DNA from: Trematomus loennbergii
Taxonomy: Eukaryota > Chordata > Actinopteri > Perciformes > Nototheniidae
Assembly (NCBI GenBank): GCA_012861695.1
Contig: JAAOOA010000116.1
Span: 25,638,970 to 25,702,969 of the forward strand
Length of the DNA: 64,000 bases
Direction: 5' to 3'
A model generated the notes under the pieces. It ran no database searches. It saw only the letters and a list, made by a program, of their open reading frames with translations, and was not told the origin of the DNA. Position numbers and translations under genes: made by a program. Positions 36,897 through 48,515 of the stretch are shown piece by piece. Within the stretch, counting starts at the first letter, position 1; each line of letters opens with the position of its first letter.

Positions 36897-38795
36897 GGGG
36901 TTATAAGCCTACATTCTTTTGTGTGACTGTACCTGCAGTTCCTCCCTGACTTCCATCACTTCTCTCTCTCTCTTTCTCTCTGTCTGCCCTGTCTCTTCCT
37001 TACCAAAGCTGAGCTTCGACTGACGTAGTCTTTTCATTATATCTGAGTCAGTGTAAAAAGAAAACAATACAATGTTATATCTTCAATGTTTTACTCAAAT
37101 TGAAATGAAAGAAAAGCATTACAACGTTTATTAAAAGGTAATCCTTCTGACATTGGATGAATATAATTAACTTTAGCTCTAGCTAGTTTATTCACACAAT
37201 TTAAACCAAAGTATAGCCTATAGCTGCAATATAAGTTAGTGTGCATGTTGTCGGACGTCCACTGACTAACGTAGAGCGTTCACACAGGATCTGCTGGTCA
37301 TATGATGTCCTGATGAACAGAAACACAAGCAGCCCACTGGACTCAGATCTCTAGATACCTCATCACTCCTCCGCTGCTCCGATACAAGTCCGGGCTGCGG
37401 TGGTTTGTTGATACATGTCGACTTCTTCTGTTTGCTTTAATCGAGGCTACGTAGTTATGCAGCGCCCCCATCGTCAGTAAATGGAAGTACTACAAAGAAT
37501 CCCTTTTAGTGCAGTTATTTCACAAGTTTAGTTATATACACAGCTCGGAAAAAATTACCGAGGTCCGGACCTTGGTGACCTCAATGGTGGATACGGCCCT
37601 GGCGGCGGCGGACCCTCAGAAAGTTGCTATCAGAAACAATGCCTGACGTGTTTTGGACGTAATCTCGTCTTTGTTTACATTAGCAAGCCTCGCTAACACT
37701 CAGAGCTAACCTGTACTGTAGAGCACATGTGTTTAAAAAGCAGGAAATAAAAAAAGTAACTCACCTTGTGATAAACCTGCAAGAGAAAAAGTATTTGAGC
37801 TCCATACTATTTCGGAAATAATCCTTGACGTGGTTTAAACAGGATGGCGTTTTATCACAACCGAATTTAACTTTATCTCCGGTAGAATTCTGATCAGGCA
37901 TTAGCTCCGCCTCCTCTTCTTTTCTTTTTTTCAAGCTAAGGACCCAAAATCCGCGTTTCTCTAACAGGGCTGCAAAAGAGGGGTATGAGCAGTATGAGGG
38001 ATGGCTACAATGGGTGATCTGTTTGGTATTTTGAAAAAAAAACTTCACAGACATGTTTTATATAGGTATGGCCCTACAATATATTTTTCAAATATAGCAT
38101 GATAGGTCCACTTTAAGTCACCTCGCTTAGTTGCCTCATAAAGAATAAAGGCTACATTTTTATTTGTCCTTATCTCACATCATAAAAAAAGACATTGATT
38201 ATTCAGGCTATAAATACTACATTTAATTTATTTACGGCATTTGCTCTCTTTAAAACAGCATTGTAAAAGCAAAATATAATGACAATGTCAGTACTACAAA
38301 CCACTAGGAAATATAATATTTTAAAGAGATCAAAAATGTAGCTCGACCCCAAAGCGCATGCTTACAAGAAGACCAGAATTGACTTTATCAACATTATAAT
38401 AGCCTGCTGGCATATAAATAAGATCCATAACAGTCAAGATGTTATCTGGGTTGTTTATTGCACATTGAAGAAGAAGAGGACGACCTGCTGTTGATACCAT
38501 TTACAGTTTTATTTATCACCCATATAAGTGTGTTGCCCTTTAGATCATAACAGGGGTGTGTTATGTAAAATCAGTGTTGTAATAGTACAATAAATGTCTG
38601 TTATTTATACTGAAGGATTATTTTTCTCTTCAGGTAAAGCAATACTTGCAGCTGGATTATGAAAAGGATGGGAAGCCACGCGACGCCGCTTTCTATGAGA
38701 AGATTATGGCGGATATTTTCCGCAAGAATGATCAGGACAGCAACGGCCACATCAGTGCCAAGGAGTATAACATTTATGAACATGATGAGCTCTAG
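33089..38795 (+). CDS. fkbp7: FKBP7, ER-lumenal FK506-binding prolyl isomerase
   Basis: Four coding exons (33089-33306, 33798-33949, 35569-35696, 38634-38795) give 219 residues, close to the 222 of human FKBP7. Order: hydrophobic signal peptide (about residues 1-28), one FKBP PPIase domain (VHYDGFLAKDG, WFVLGVGQIIKGLDLG, DMCPGEKRK, PPNATVVFEVEVY), EF-hand loop 1 DLDEDSSLSKEE, EF-hand loop 2 DQDSNGHISAKE, and a C-terminal HDEL retention signal. CPGEKRK and the KEYNIYEHDEL end favour FKBP7 over FKBP14. It acts on prolyl bonds in folding client proteins in the ER. All junctions are GT-AG and in phase. Intron 3 carries a 2.1-kb nested transposon. Confidence 0.96.
33798..33949 (+). CDS. fkbp7: fkbp7 exon 2
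   Basis: Encodes RSDKTGHPQWFVLGVGQIIK to LAFGEKGK, the core of the isomerase fold. TTTAG acceptor and GTGAGT donor. Confidence 0.95.
33950..35568 (+). other. fkbp7 intron 2
   Basis: AT-rich. One short stretch near 34176-34200 (CCTTTATTTAACCAGATTGG) resembles a common fish repeat tail. Otherwise nothing recognised. Confidence 0.5.
35569..35696 (+). CDS. fkbp7: fkbp7 exon 3
   Basis: Encodes PVPPNATVVFEVEVYSVSRG, closing the PPIase domain, then EF-hand loop 1 (DLDEDSSLSKEE). All canonical calcium-coordinating positions 1, 3, 5, 9 and 12 are acceptable. The donor GTGACT follows immediately. Confidence 0.95.
36217..37601. mobile_element. Non-autonomous hAT nested in TTAA element
   Basis: Termini CAGGGCCGTATCCA and TGGATACGGCCCTG form a perfect 14-bp inverted repeat. 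Flanking 8-bp duplications GCGGCGGC lie at 36209-36216 and 37602-37609. It carries a GATA microsatellite internally. No transposase is visible. Confidence 0.9.
36834..36896. repeat. (GATA)n microsatellite
   Basis: About 15 GATA units with one ATGG interruption, inside the nested hAT. Confidence 0.97.
38634..38795 (+). CDS. fkbp7: fkbp7 exon 4
   Basis: Encodes VKQYLQLDYEKDGKPRDAAF, then EF-hand loop 2 (DQDSNGHISAKE) and the ER retrieval signal HDEL before TAG at 38793. TCTTCAG acceptor. Confidence 0.96.
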   Translation, partial: VKQYLQLDYEKDGKPRDAAFYEKIMADIFRKNDQDSNGHISAKEYNIYEHDEL

Positions 38796-40110
38796 AGATC
38801 CTGCGGATTTAGGTTATGCAATTAGAGAAAAAAAAGAACATGAATGGTTCGGGAATAAAAGCCATGTTCACATATTCTTACAATGATGCAACGGTATCAA
38901 GGGACATTCTAGGTAAAAAAACCTGATTATCCAAGAGTTTTATTTTTCTTTAATTTGATAATCTCTCTGTTTTTTCACATATTTCACCCTTTTACATTGT
39001 TTTCTGTTAAATGCAGATGTTCTTTTTACTATGAGAATATTGTAGTCGTGCATATTACAATGACACACAAGATTGACAATGTTAGCCAACACTTCAAACC
39101 CCTAAATGGTATTTAAATGTTGTTTTGGGGCGGCATTTTTCCTTCAAAAAGAAAACAGGAAGTAATCATGTTGAGGTATTTGGAGTTCCCTATATGTACT
39201 TTCCATATAACGTATTTCCAAGCCAAATAGTAGCCACTCAATTTTTTATACGAAGTATTAAACTATGCAAGAAACTGTCCAACACCTGGAAATGTGTTGA
39301 TGAAAAACCACTACATTTTATGATTTAATGTGTTTTATTTCTGTCTTTAAGTTGTGTCTTTTGGTGATTCAATTTGCAGAAGAAAAGCCCACAGTATTGC
39401 ACAAAGTTGTGGCTTTGAAACTGTAACATGACTGTCATATGACATGTTTGGTTTACCCGCCACAAGAGAAAGATCCTAACTTGTCTTCCTGTGAAATTCC
39501 TGCCCTCCAATCTGCAACATCACACCAGTGCGCGATATATATATATAGAAGCCCTTAGAAGCAAATGACAAAAACATTTTCTAAGCCTGATCTAAATTGT
39601 TTTTCTTTCCTGATTTATGAAATAAGAACATGTGGGAAAAAAGGATTTGCAAAGACAACGTTTTCCAAAGTAATTATGAATGCCTTCGTTCCTATTGAGA
39701 ACCGACATGTTGTACCGTATTTTAGCCTCTTGTGGCCGGAATTAATATTACAACAACAAACTTTGCCAAAAATAAAATCACCTACCAACATGTTTGCTTT
39801 TCACCTATTCACCGATTTAAAAAACAAAGAAATATGAACCTGACAAAACATTTGACCTACTTGATCCAAAAGGGAAAAAGGGAGCTGTTCTTAAGTCATT
39901 AACAGGAGGGACTTCCATTTCACATTGCATCAGCTGTGATTGAGAAGTTTGAATACAGTTTGTGATAAAAATGCACACAGATAAATGTTGCGGTGTGTCA
40001 GACCCATTTACAAGTTTGTTTACATCTTTAATGTGGTCCAAAATAATGATATTGTTGTATCCAGATTAACAGTTTTTGTATTTTGTAACACAATAAAGAA
40101 ACCACAGTGA
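38796..40110 (+). other. fkbp7 3'UTR and candidate polyadenylation signals
   Basis: AATAAA at 38854-38859 lies only about 60 bases after the stop; a second AATAAA at 40092-40097 is followed by a GT-rich stretch (TATGTTATGTGTGC). The distal site looks more convincing and would give a 3'UTR of about 1.3 kb. No coding sequence is seen here. Confidence 0.55.
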
Positions 40111-40197
40111 ATGTGGAAAACAACAGTATGTTATGTGTGCTTCAGATTTGTTTAAGTATTGTAAAATGGATTCATGGACTTTATATTGGTGTATACA

Positions 40198-41544
40198 CAC
40201 AGTGTTGTAGTATTGCTACTTTAACGTAAATAAGCGATACTGCAGTGTAAATATACTCAGTTACAAGTAAAAGACCTCCAATAAAAATCTTATTCCAGTA
40301 AAAGTCCAAAAGTATTTGCAGTAATTTCCTTAAAACACCAGAATTATTTATTATACAGATTGGACGATTTTAAAATGATATAAATATTCATTCTTAATCT
40401 TTCAATGTATATTTATTTATTTTTTATTATAATAGTTGATGGATTATTGTGTTCATCACTTCGATGTTGCACTTGGTAAAGGTGGGGTTTTTGATAACTT
40501 TATATACAGCTAGGTAGTTTAAAGCTCCCATGTCATGCTTTTCCGGTTATTACCCATCCCCTTGTGTGTTATGAAGGTTTTTATGCATGTAAATGGTGTG
40601 CAGAGTCACAAACCCTCAAAGTACACTCTGTAGCGAGTAAAACTCTAACACAGAAAATACCTCCCCAAAACGCCTCGTTGGAGATACGTCATTGTCCATT
40701 TGATTCTTCCATTTCGTTCCGGGTACGGCATGATGTCAAGCCGTACCCGGAACGAAATGGACCAATCCGTGGAGCCGTTACGTTACGTCCGCGGAGCCGT
40801 TACGTTAAGCCCCCGCTGATTGGTCCAAATTGACCAATCCACGGACTTCCTCACACACACATCTGTGTGCAGGGAGCAGGCAGCTCAGCTGATTTCTCCT
40901 CCCTGGCTGCAGGCTGATAACAGACAGTTGGGATCGCGGCAAAATTCTCTCTGCAGACCCATTCTCACAGCGTTTATCAACCTTTTTCTTACTCAATATC
41001 AAGCCACACTTATTTTTTTACTTCGGCTGTGACTTTGTGTGTGCTCAGGATGAGTTTGGCTGTGTTTGGCTGTGTATTGCTAACAAGGAAACAACACCTC
41101 CACGGAGCTCAGCGCGATTCACAACGTCCCTACCAATCAGAGCACACTGTGCTCACAGGGAGGGTGGGGGCTGGAGCTATTGGAGCTACAACGAGCCGTT
41201 AAAGGCAGAGAGTGAAATTCAGTGAATACAAGTAGTTTACAGAGATGCTGTATGAGAAACCAATGTGAGTTTCGAAAAATTGCACAATATAAATCTATTC
41301 TAGTAGACCTCAACAATGGAATTATGATCAGTGGAAATGGCCATGACATGGGCCCTTTAACCTGTTATAAGATATCATCATTTATTAGTTGATTTTTATT
41401 TAGTTTTAATAACCTACATCTGCAAAGTAGTTTGTAACTAAAGCTGTAAAATAAATTCACTGAAGTAAAGTATAAAGTAGGATAAAGTGAAAATACACAA
41501 ATAACACATTTTTATTGAAAGTACTTCAGTAAATGTACTTAGTT
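40198..41544. repeat. Decayed repeat with GTAAAAGTACT-type arms, interrupted twice
   Basis: The 40198-40330 arm (TTACAAGTAAAAGACCTCC, AAAAGTATTTGCAG) and the 41460-41544 arm (TGAAGTAAAGTATAAAGTAG, GTACTTCAGTAAATGTACTT) look like the two sides of one fish DNA-transposon derivative. A TTAA element (40523-41356) lies inside it and the long-inverted-repeat element starts at 41545. Confidence 0.35.
40523..41356 (+). mobile_element. TTAA-target DNA transposon, copy 1
   Basis: Flanked by TTAA at 40519-40522 and 41357-41360. Ends AGCTCCCATGTCATG and CATGACATGGGCCCT. It is homologous over its length to 54522-55390. An internal inverted repeat (CATTTCGTTCCGGGTACGGC with its complement about 20 bp later, 40709-40760) would form a strong hairpin. 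The open frames within it have no recognisable domain. Confidence 0.85.
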
Positions 41545-42221
41545 CAACCGGTATCACGGCAAGACGTGAACATCTACATCTACCATGCTGGGAGACGTGA
41601 ATATGTCACGGTTTCGTCCCTTCAAACGTGACAGTTACACGGTATTGTTAACATGGCCCAACCAGTGGAGAAATACCCGGAAGTGCCAAGCAAATGGTCT
41701 ACCGCGCCTATTGGTCGGTTTTTATTGTCAAAATTAGATGTTTTTAATTTATTTTTTAATCGTCACACTCGATTTCGCCGATTTTCTTGTTGCCCTAGCT
41801 GGTCGACACCTCTTTTAGCAGAAACAAAGGCTATTAATGTATTAAATCGATGTTAGTCCATGTGTGTGGAGGTGTGGATGTGGAATTAACGGACGTGACG
41901 TTGTGCGATTGCGTTGCCAGGCAACGCAATTTACAAACTCTTCAACTACAACCCTAATTATATTTAAAAATATTTTAGAAGGCCTCACGAAATACTTTAA
42001 TGTAAATTAAAATGTAAATGTGAAGGGATGTGTGTAATGTGGTGATTGACATTATTCACCCACGGATCTATGGGTTGGGGGTATTGTTCCGCACGGACAT
42101 TTTAGTTAACCGGACTCCTGTTGATGTGAAATCCGAAAACATTTTTTAAAAATAAAATAATACTTTATTCCGAGTTTGCTTGCTTTCCTCTTTGGAGGTC
42201 ATCACATAACGGCATTGTAAT

Positions 42222-43307
42222 CAGTGGCGTTTTTATATGTACAAAAGTGGTGGGGCACAAAAAACTTAGATGTCTATATATAAGCTTCTGCAGTGACGTG
42301 CAGTGAGGTTCATGGCTGGTGAGGCACTGGCACTGACTCTTCAGGTTTACAAATATTATATTTTGACCTAAACCAAAATATAATTATTTTTCAAAAGCTT
42401 TTTTTGTCTGATGCTTCGATTAATTTTAAACAGACAGTTCAACAAAAGGATACCCAAAAAATGTAATTTTATCATTTAAATATTGAATTGTTCTCTCTTA
42501 GTAAGATCCCATTTTCAATAAAATGGCGGTCTTACCTTGACTTGAAGATGAAGTCCATTTGCCTATCCTTCTGGACAAACATTTCTATTACTTTTTGTAA
42601 AAGTCCTCCTTATGTTCTTGTAGTTTCAAAAGTCTATCATAAATCTAATCCATAGATTTATGATAAAAAAATTATAAAAGTAGGGTAGACATGTGGATGT
42701 TATCCGGCTAATCAAAACGTGCATTTATCTAACAGGTACGTTTCCCACAGATCTTATTTCGAGCTATTTTCTAAAATCCTCTGGAGAAATCTCATTGCTT
42801 TTTGTGCTTACTTCCTGGTTTTAGGACGCGCCACTGCAGCTCTCTCGTCTCCTCTTCACACACCACACTTTTCGCGGCACACGTACTTACAGCCAATCAG
42901 CTCTGAATGATTTGAGATGACGTATGGTGGGGATGGTAGCTCCGTGCCCCTCTGGTCATAATTTTTTTGCCACACACATTACATTACAAAATACTCTGAG
43001 CATGCGCAGTGTAGTTTTTACAGTCACCGTTTACTTCACAGCGAGAGGAAGGGGCATAATCAGGTTTTGTCCCACATGGCTCTAAACAGCTCAATAGGCA
43101 CACACTGTGACTGTAGACACACTAATGAGAAGAACAAAGACTAAAACAGCAATGTACAGACGAATCAGATGATTAAACATGATCTTAAATATATTTATAT
43201 TTTTTTTTATTTTTTTTTTTGCATTTTTGTAATCATTATTTGTAATACTTTCTGCTGACACTAGGTGGGGCTGTGCCCCACCTGCCCCTAATGACCAGTC
43301 GCCACTG
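42222..43307. mobile_element. Non-autonomous hAT nested in long-inverted-repeat element
   Basis: Perfect short ends CAGTGGCG and CGCCACTG with 8-bp duplications ATTGTAAT at 42214-42221 and 43308-43315. The other copy of the host element reads straight through with one ATTGTAAT at about 61018-61025, so the empty site is in the same window. A further hAT-like start (CAGTGACGTGCAGTGAGG) lies inside at 42291. Confidence 0.93.
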
Positions 43308-43839
43308 ATTGTAATACACGGTTCGGCTGCGCCAAAACTGAAAACGTGACGTGGATCATAAATATATCAGCAATTAAACCACATCTTACATTTATTTTCA
43401 CACAATACGTCTCCTTGCAGTATCAATACTAATTCGGCGACTTTTATATTTGATCCAATTGGTAGATAGGCTGTATTTACACCATAACGGTGCACAGCTG
43501 ATAAAAAGGCACATCTAGTGGTTAAAGCACGTTATTGAATTTTATTATTTTTCACAAAAATGAAACCATCAATAGCAAAAAACAGAATTAACTGTGATTA
43601 GTAAACCACTAAAATAAAAAGATCATAAGTGGTTTTGTTTTACATATATTTTAAGGATAATAATAGCAATGTAACACTGTCTATGACACTTACTGTATAA
43701 CACTTTTGAAAAACATACAGAAAAAACTAATTCACTGCCCTTAATAAATTATTTAAATATACATTTCAGGTGTGCTGTTTTGTTTAGATCATTAACATCT
43801 GGAGCTCTTTTAATGTCCTTTTGATTATTGTTACACCAG

Positions 43840-44901
43840 AGGCCTGTACTACGAAGCTGGTCAACCTAACCTGGATATGTTTGAGTAGCCGGTTGGCCCA
43901 ATCCAAAACATACGCGCTCTGGCTAAACTGTACTACGACGCTGGTTATCAAGTGATCGCTCAAGCCAGCCGTGTCCTATCTAGTTAGGTGCGCGTTCACA
44001 TGAAAGGGTGGTATTTGGAGCATTAGACCAATCTCAAACATGGACAAGCGTACTGACAGCGCAGCGTCATACTTCCTGAATGAAAAGTGAACTTAATATT
44101 AGTCAAATATGAAAAAGTTAAACTTTAAACATCCATGACTTAAACACTTTATCCAGGATAAAAGCCACATAGCTGCACCTGCAAGGTGAATACAGCTGGT
44201 AAAAGAAAAAGTGTTTGAATGCGTACATTAACAGGTTTATGAAATCACTGCCCCGTCCAAGACACGAGTGGATCTGACTTTAATTACATTGACTCGAGTG
44301 TTTCGTCAACTTAATGTGTTGCTTAAAATAATACTTCTGCATACAGTATGTGACACTGTGAGTGTTGCACGGCCAGATACCGCTCAAGAAGCTGACTCAA
44401 ATAAGGAAATATATGATACATTATGATGTGATATGATATGAATGATAATGGGACACATCGACGGACTGTACTTAATGTTACTCTGATCGGTTACTTATGT
44501 CGTGGCAGATATTTAAGTAAGCTTTCTTAACGCTAATATTAAATAGTCAGATTGCTCTGAAGATGGGAGGGGATATTCTATTAATTTTCACGTTCACACA
44601 GTCAGTTGATTTGGCGCCGTCTTTCCTGCAACGGCAGTTTTCTGTATTTCCTCTATCCTGTAATATGAATTGATCGCTTTAAACTCCGCACACGGAGCTC
44701 TGATTGGTCAGCAGGCGGTGCTTTCACTGAGTTGATCTCTTAGCCTGCCACCTAACCTGCTCCGGAGCAGGTTTGCCGCTCAGCATAAGTTACCATGGAA
44801 ATCTAGCCTGCTAAAAAGAGAACAGCGTCGTAGGACCGGAAAGCCGAGATTTCCCTGAAGTTAGCCGGCTAAGCGAAAATCCAGCTTCGTAGTACAGGCC
44901 T
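43840..44901. mobile_element. Harbinger3-like MITE with sequence-specific target
   Basis: Inverted ends AGGCCTGTACTACGAAGC and GCTTCGTAGTACAGGCCT; CAG duplications at 43837-43839 and 44902-44904. The other copy of the host has the empty site TTACACCAGGTCTTG at about 61629-61643. Zebrafish Harbinger3 elements are reported to target AAAACACCWGGTCTTTT, and this site matches its core. No transposase is present. Confidence 0.88.
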
Positions 44902-45312
44902 CAGGTCTTGTCAAAACCTTTATTCCATATTCAATATCCATTACTAAACAAAACAGCAATTCTACTCCACTACAATTCAGAGGTTAACCTGGTATTTTTT
45001 ACTCCACTACATTTATTTTAGTTACTTTGCAGATTCTGATTAATGATGTGAAATATAAACAACCCTTAAATCAGGCTTTAGTTACACCTGAGTAAAATTC
45101 AGGGGAAGGTGATTGTCAAGTGCCAACAATCAGGAGAGATATTTGATAGTTGGTGCTTGAGAAGACTAAACATTTATCTGCAGATCCCTATAAAGTATAT
45201 TCATTACTCGTTATCTCTACTAATAGTTAATTAAAGACTGTATATAATGGCTATTTTGCATATCCCTTTCAAGATTCAAGATTTTCTAAGGTTCATTGAC
45301 ATATCATATACA

Positions 45313-45440
45313 CCAGGGGTTCCCAACCTTATTGTGCCAAGGACCGGCAGATACATTAAAAAAAATCGTGGACCGGTTGTTTACTCACCACCAGCAGGTA
45401 GCAACAGAGGCTAATTGTATGTAACAGCCTGAACAAATAC
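45313..45440 (+). mobile_element. hAT-like left end (CAGGGGTTCCCAACC)
   Basis: CAGGGGTTCCCAACCTTATT followed by GTGCCAAGGACCGG is a common vertebrate hAT end. It abuts the truncated host exactly. A matching right end with an ATATACAC duplication was not found downstream, so the right boundary is unknown. Confidence 0.5.
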
Positions 45441-45683
45441 TAGAACAATTGCATCCAAAACATATTAACAAAGTTTAACAAAGTTTAAAAAAGAACCGGT
45501 GTTGTTTTTTGGTTTTTTCGGAAAACCAAAAAACCAACGTTATTCAGTTTTTAAACCAAAACGGGAAAACAGATAAATCAACGTTTTGGTTTTGTTGTAT
45601 GATTTACGGATAATCCAGTGAATGCTGGGGAAATGAGGAGAAGGCGCATTATGAAGGAGATGTCCGGTCGCCAGGGTGTGTGT

Positions 45684-45726
<43 letters not shown>

Positions 45727-45748
45727 TGTGTGTGTGTGGTGTGTATGT

Positions 45749-45809
<61 letters not shown>

Positions 45810-48264
45810 AATGTGGAGACACTGTGATGGATCGTTGGAGCTATGTGCAGCTCAAGGCATATATGCTCGAACGGGAGCTCTACGCTGCAATCATGTTGCG
45901 CGCACTATCCGTGCTGAGTGTGCTGACTTTTCGTACAATGTCCCACTGTCTGGCTACCAGCATAAAGTCAAGTCCTCGGCGCAGTTGTCGGCGAAATGTC
46001 GCTCCTCTGTTTTCATTGAAACAGCTCCTTATATCCGTTAGCACCAGATGCTAACAACAACAACAACAACAACACGTAAGGTGTGCCTCGCTCGAGTCGT
46101 GCCACACATACACACACCCTCCCGGTCTCCCGATGGCCAGTCCGGGCCTGCCGGTGAGCGTGGAAGTGTGGTCTGCCACAAGCGGGCGGCAGGAGCGGGG
46201 CTGTCAGCATCAGCTTGTAGATGGTATTTTAAACTCGATGCGCTCTAAAGTAAACAGATATGGTTCTAAACTGTATTGAAGTAAACATGTATTATTTTGA
46301 ATTGTATTTTGGTGAACATGTATTGTTTGAACTGTTTTAAAGTAATCACATATATAGATATTGTCTTTTCACTTACAACTCACTGACCCAGAGATCCTGT
46401 TACACACACATACACCTCCTCCCACCAGCACACACATATTCTTTTCAAGGTCCTTTCTGGGCATCAATATATCTGTGTACAATGTTTGGTTGTCTGGGAA
46501 AGAATAGTTTGTGTGAAATATTCCTTGGGAAAGTAAAGGAGTGAATATCGGTGCAGAGATAAGATTGACTCTGTCCTTGTGAACTTCAGAATCTCACGTT
46601 CTGCTCAGAAGAAAACATACTTTTTCTCAGAACTCTGATTCGCTGTATTGGACCCGATCAGAAGTGAATCCAACCAGTAAAAACACCTGGGGGAGTGAGC
46701 AGCTCACACAGCTCCTCCCCACGGACTCTCTGATTAGCTTCGGAGTAAAATGGGACGGAAGAGTCAACACATCTCCGCCCCAAAATATGTTTATGAATAC
46801 TGTTGTTTATTCATGCAAAATGCTTCCTGTTTCTGACTGGCTGGTCCCGATACCTGTATTGGACGGCAGTAGAACTGGAAGTCCAGAGTACTCTGTAAAC
46901 TTGTATAAGTGTTTTTTACCAGTAAAATCAGATTATTGTTATAACCTTTATTCCGGTGTTTTGAACTCCTTCTTTTATTAAATCTAACCAGGCTCATCTA
47001 ACGGACGGCGCGTAGCGGAGGTGGGCTTTAAGCCACCACCACGGTGTTTGCTACAACAACACACACACACATTTGGACATTGGTTAATATGAAATGTATG
47101 CATGAAATGTTATTTTTTATTTATTTTTTTATGTGTTATTTTTCTCAAATAAAACCTTTTGAATTCATATAGTTGTTTTTTCTATTTCTTCTGAATTGTA
47201 GAAATCCTTGGTGTTTCAATACCCTCGTAGCACAGTGTTGCCCTGAGGCAACAAACCGACCCCTGGTTGAGGGGGGTCACATTTTATAATTGATATAATA
47301 TCAGGGACCCCTAAGCTCCTAAAATACATGGTGAAACATTGTTTTCCTCCCAAATAAAAAGTCATGCCATAGAGGGTTAATACAAATATATTTCAAAAGT
47401 ATGAAAAATGGAAGCACATATTTTAATATCTTCGCCGTATTTTTATCATTTTACGAAACGGAAAATACTGGAAACTAACAAACATTGACATGCCAAACAT
47501 TTCTTAATGGGGTTTAGTAAGACAAATCAAAAGTATGCGAAAATTGCCAAATTAGCCCAGGACTCCAACGGGTTAAGGAGCTTTTTGTCATCTGCAAGCT
47601 TCCTTCGAAGTCGATGGCGGAGCTTGCTGCTGTCTGGAAAGACATGAAGTAGTGGGATAGGGGTATGTGACAAACTATATTCTACCCAAGAAGTGCAAAT
47701 AATATATATAATTCAGTAGGTTTAATCTGCAACCTATAACATATAGTTATACCATTCTGTCGGTAAAGGAATTGCTTCTGCTGCCTCACAGTTAGGTAAA
47801 GCCCCTCAATGCTTTGCTGCAGTGCAGTTTGTAGGATGTCTTCAGAAGTACCCGATTTTTCTGATGTTCCTGTAGAAATAATAGTGCCAGTAAAATGTAC
47901 TGTTACACAACACGTAACGGTTTTGAGAAACAAAGTTGTGTAACATATTTAACACCTTTTAACACAAATTGATGGTACAACTATGGAAACTGGAACATAT
48001 CAGAGATAAACATGGACACATAGTTGGCTGGGTGGTGTGGAAGATGATGTCTACTGAAATCCAGTGAGGGTCACGTTACGTGGCATGAAAAATCAGCCTT
48101 ATATCATTGGCTGCTCTTTAAGATCAAATCTGTAAATTCAAACAGTCATGGACAATGATATGTATCTGGTGTTATCTGGTCATGCTTACCAGATGCCCAT
48201 TCCTTCACGTCGGAAAACCACTTTAACACCATGTCATCTGAGACACAATGTAGCTCCGTGTTGA
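45441..48264. other. Repeat-rich interval without recognised gene
   Basis: Holds a GGTTTTTTCGGAAAACC palindrome near 45513, the GT tract at 45676-45807, an (AAC)n run near 46052-46072 and AT-rich sequence. Open frames here are either repeat-encoded or featureless. Confidence 0.5.
45676..45807. repeat. (GT)n microsatellite, interrupted
   Basis: About 130 bp of TG repeats with periodic GG interruptions (TGTGGTGTG). Long Cys-Val open frames are artefacts. Confidence 0.97.
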
Positions 48265-48460
48265 GTTATATCTCTCACAGGCTCCGCCCTCTACTGGACT
48301 CTATGGGTACTACCTTATCCCGCGTGCATTCTCCACTGAGACTTCTACAGTATAGACGTAGCCGGCCCAGGGCGGGCCTACCTGAATGCGCGCGCATCAC
48401 ACCGTATAAAAGGAGGCCTCGCCTCCTGACTGCCATCCTTTTACTCTTCAGCTAAGCGGA
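48265..48460 (+). repeat. DIRS left inverted terminal repeat
   Basis: Runs from GTTATATCTCTCACAGG through CTACTGGACTCTATGGG to CTCTTCAGCTAAGCGGA and is complementary to the right repeat except at the outer tip. It contains TATAAAAGG near 48405, a plausible core promoter. Confidence 0.9.
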
Positions 48461-48515
48461 AGTGATTCCACAGAAGACGTAAGACGTATTGAAGTGAAAG
48501 TGATAGAGAGAGAGT

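Larger units (their letters stand above)
36007..38112. mobile_element. TTAA-target DNA transposon (piggyBac- or Kolobok-like), non-autonomous
   Basis: Ends AGGGGACCTATCATGC and, complemented, AGTGGACCTATCATGC. TTAA is on both sides (36003-36006 and 38113-38116). No transposase is visible. It is about 720 bp without the nested hAT at 36217-37601. It lies in fkbp7 intron 3 and resembles the 40523 and 54522 elements only in the target and in the form of its ends. Confidence 0.85.
41545..45312 (+). mobile_element. Long-inverted-repeat element, copy 1 (right end lost, two nested insertions)
   Basis: Begins CAACCGGTATCACGGCAAG and is collinear with 60345-62050 of the other copy, apart from a hAT at 42222-43307 and a MITE at 43840-44901. 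Similarity stops after TCATATACAC at 45312, where CAGGGGTTCCCAACC begins. The right inverted arm is therefore missing. No protein is recognisable. Confidence 0.85.

Noticed and set aside
47246..47262. GACCCCTG as the right end of the hAT-like element starting at 45313
   Set aside because: The following bases (GTTGAGGG) do not match the ATATACAC expected as the duplication.
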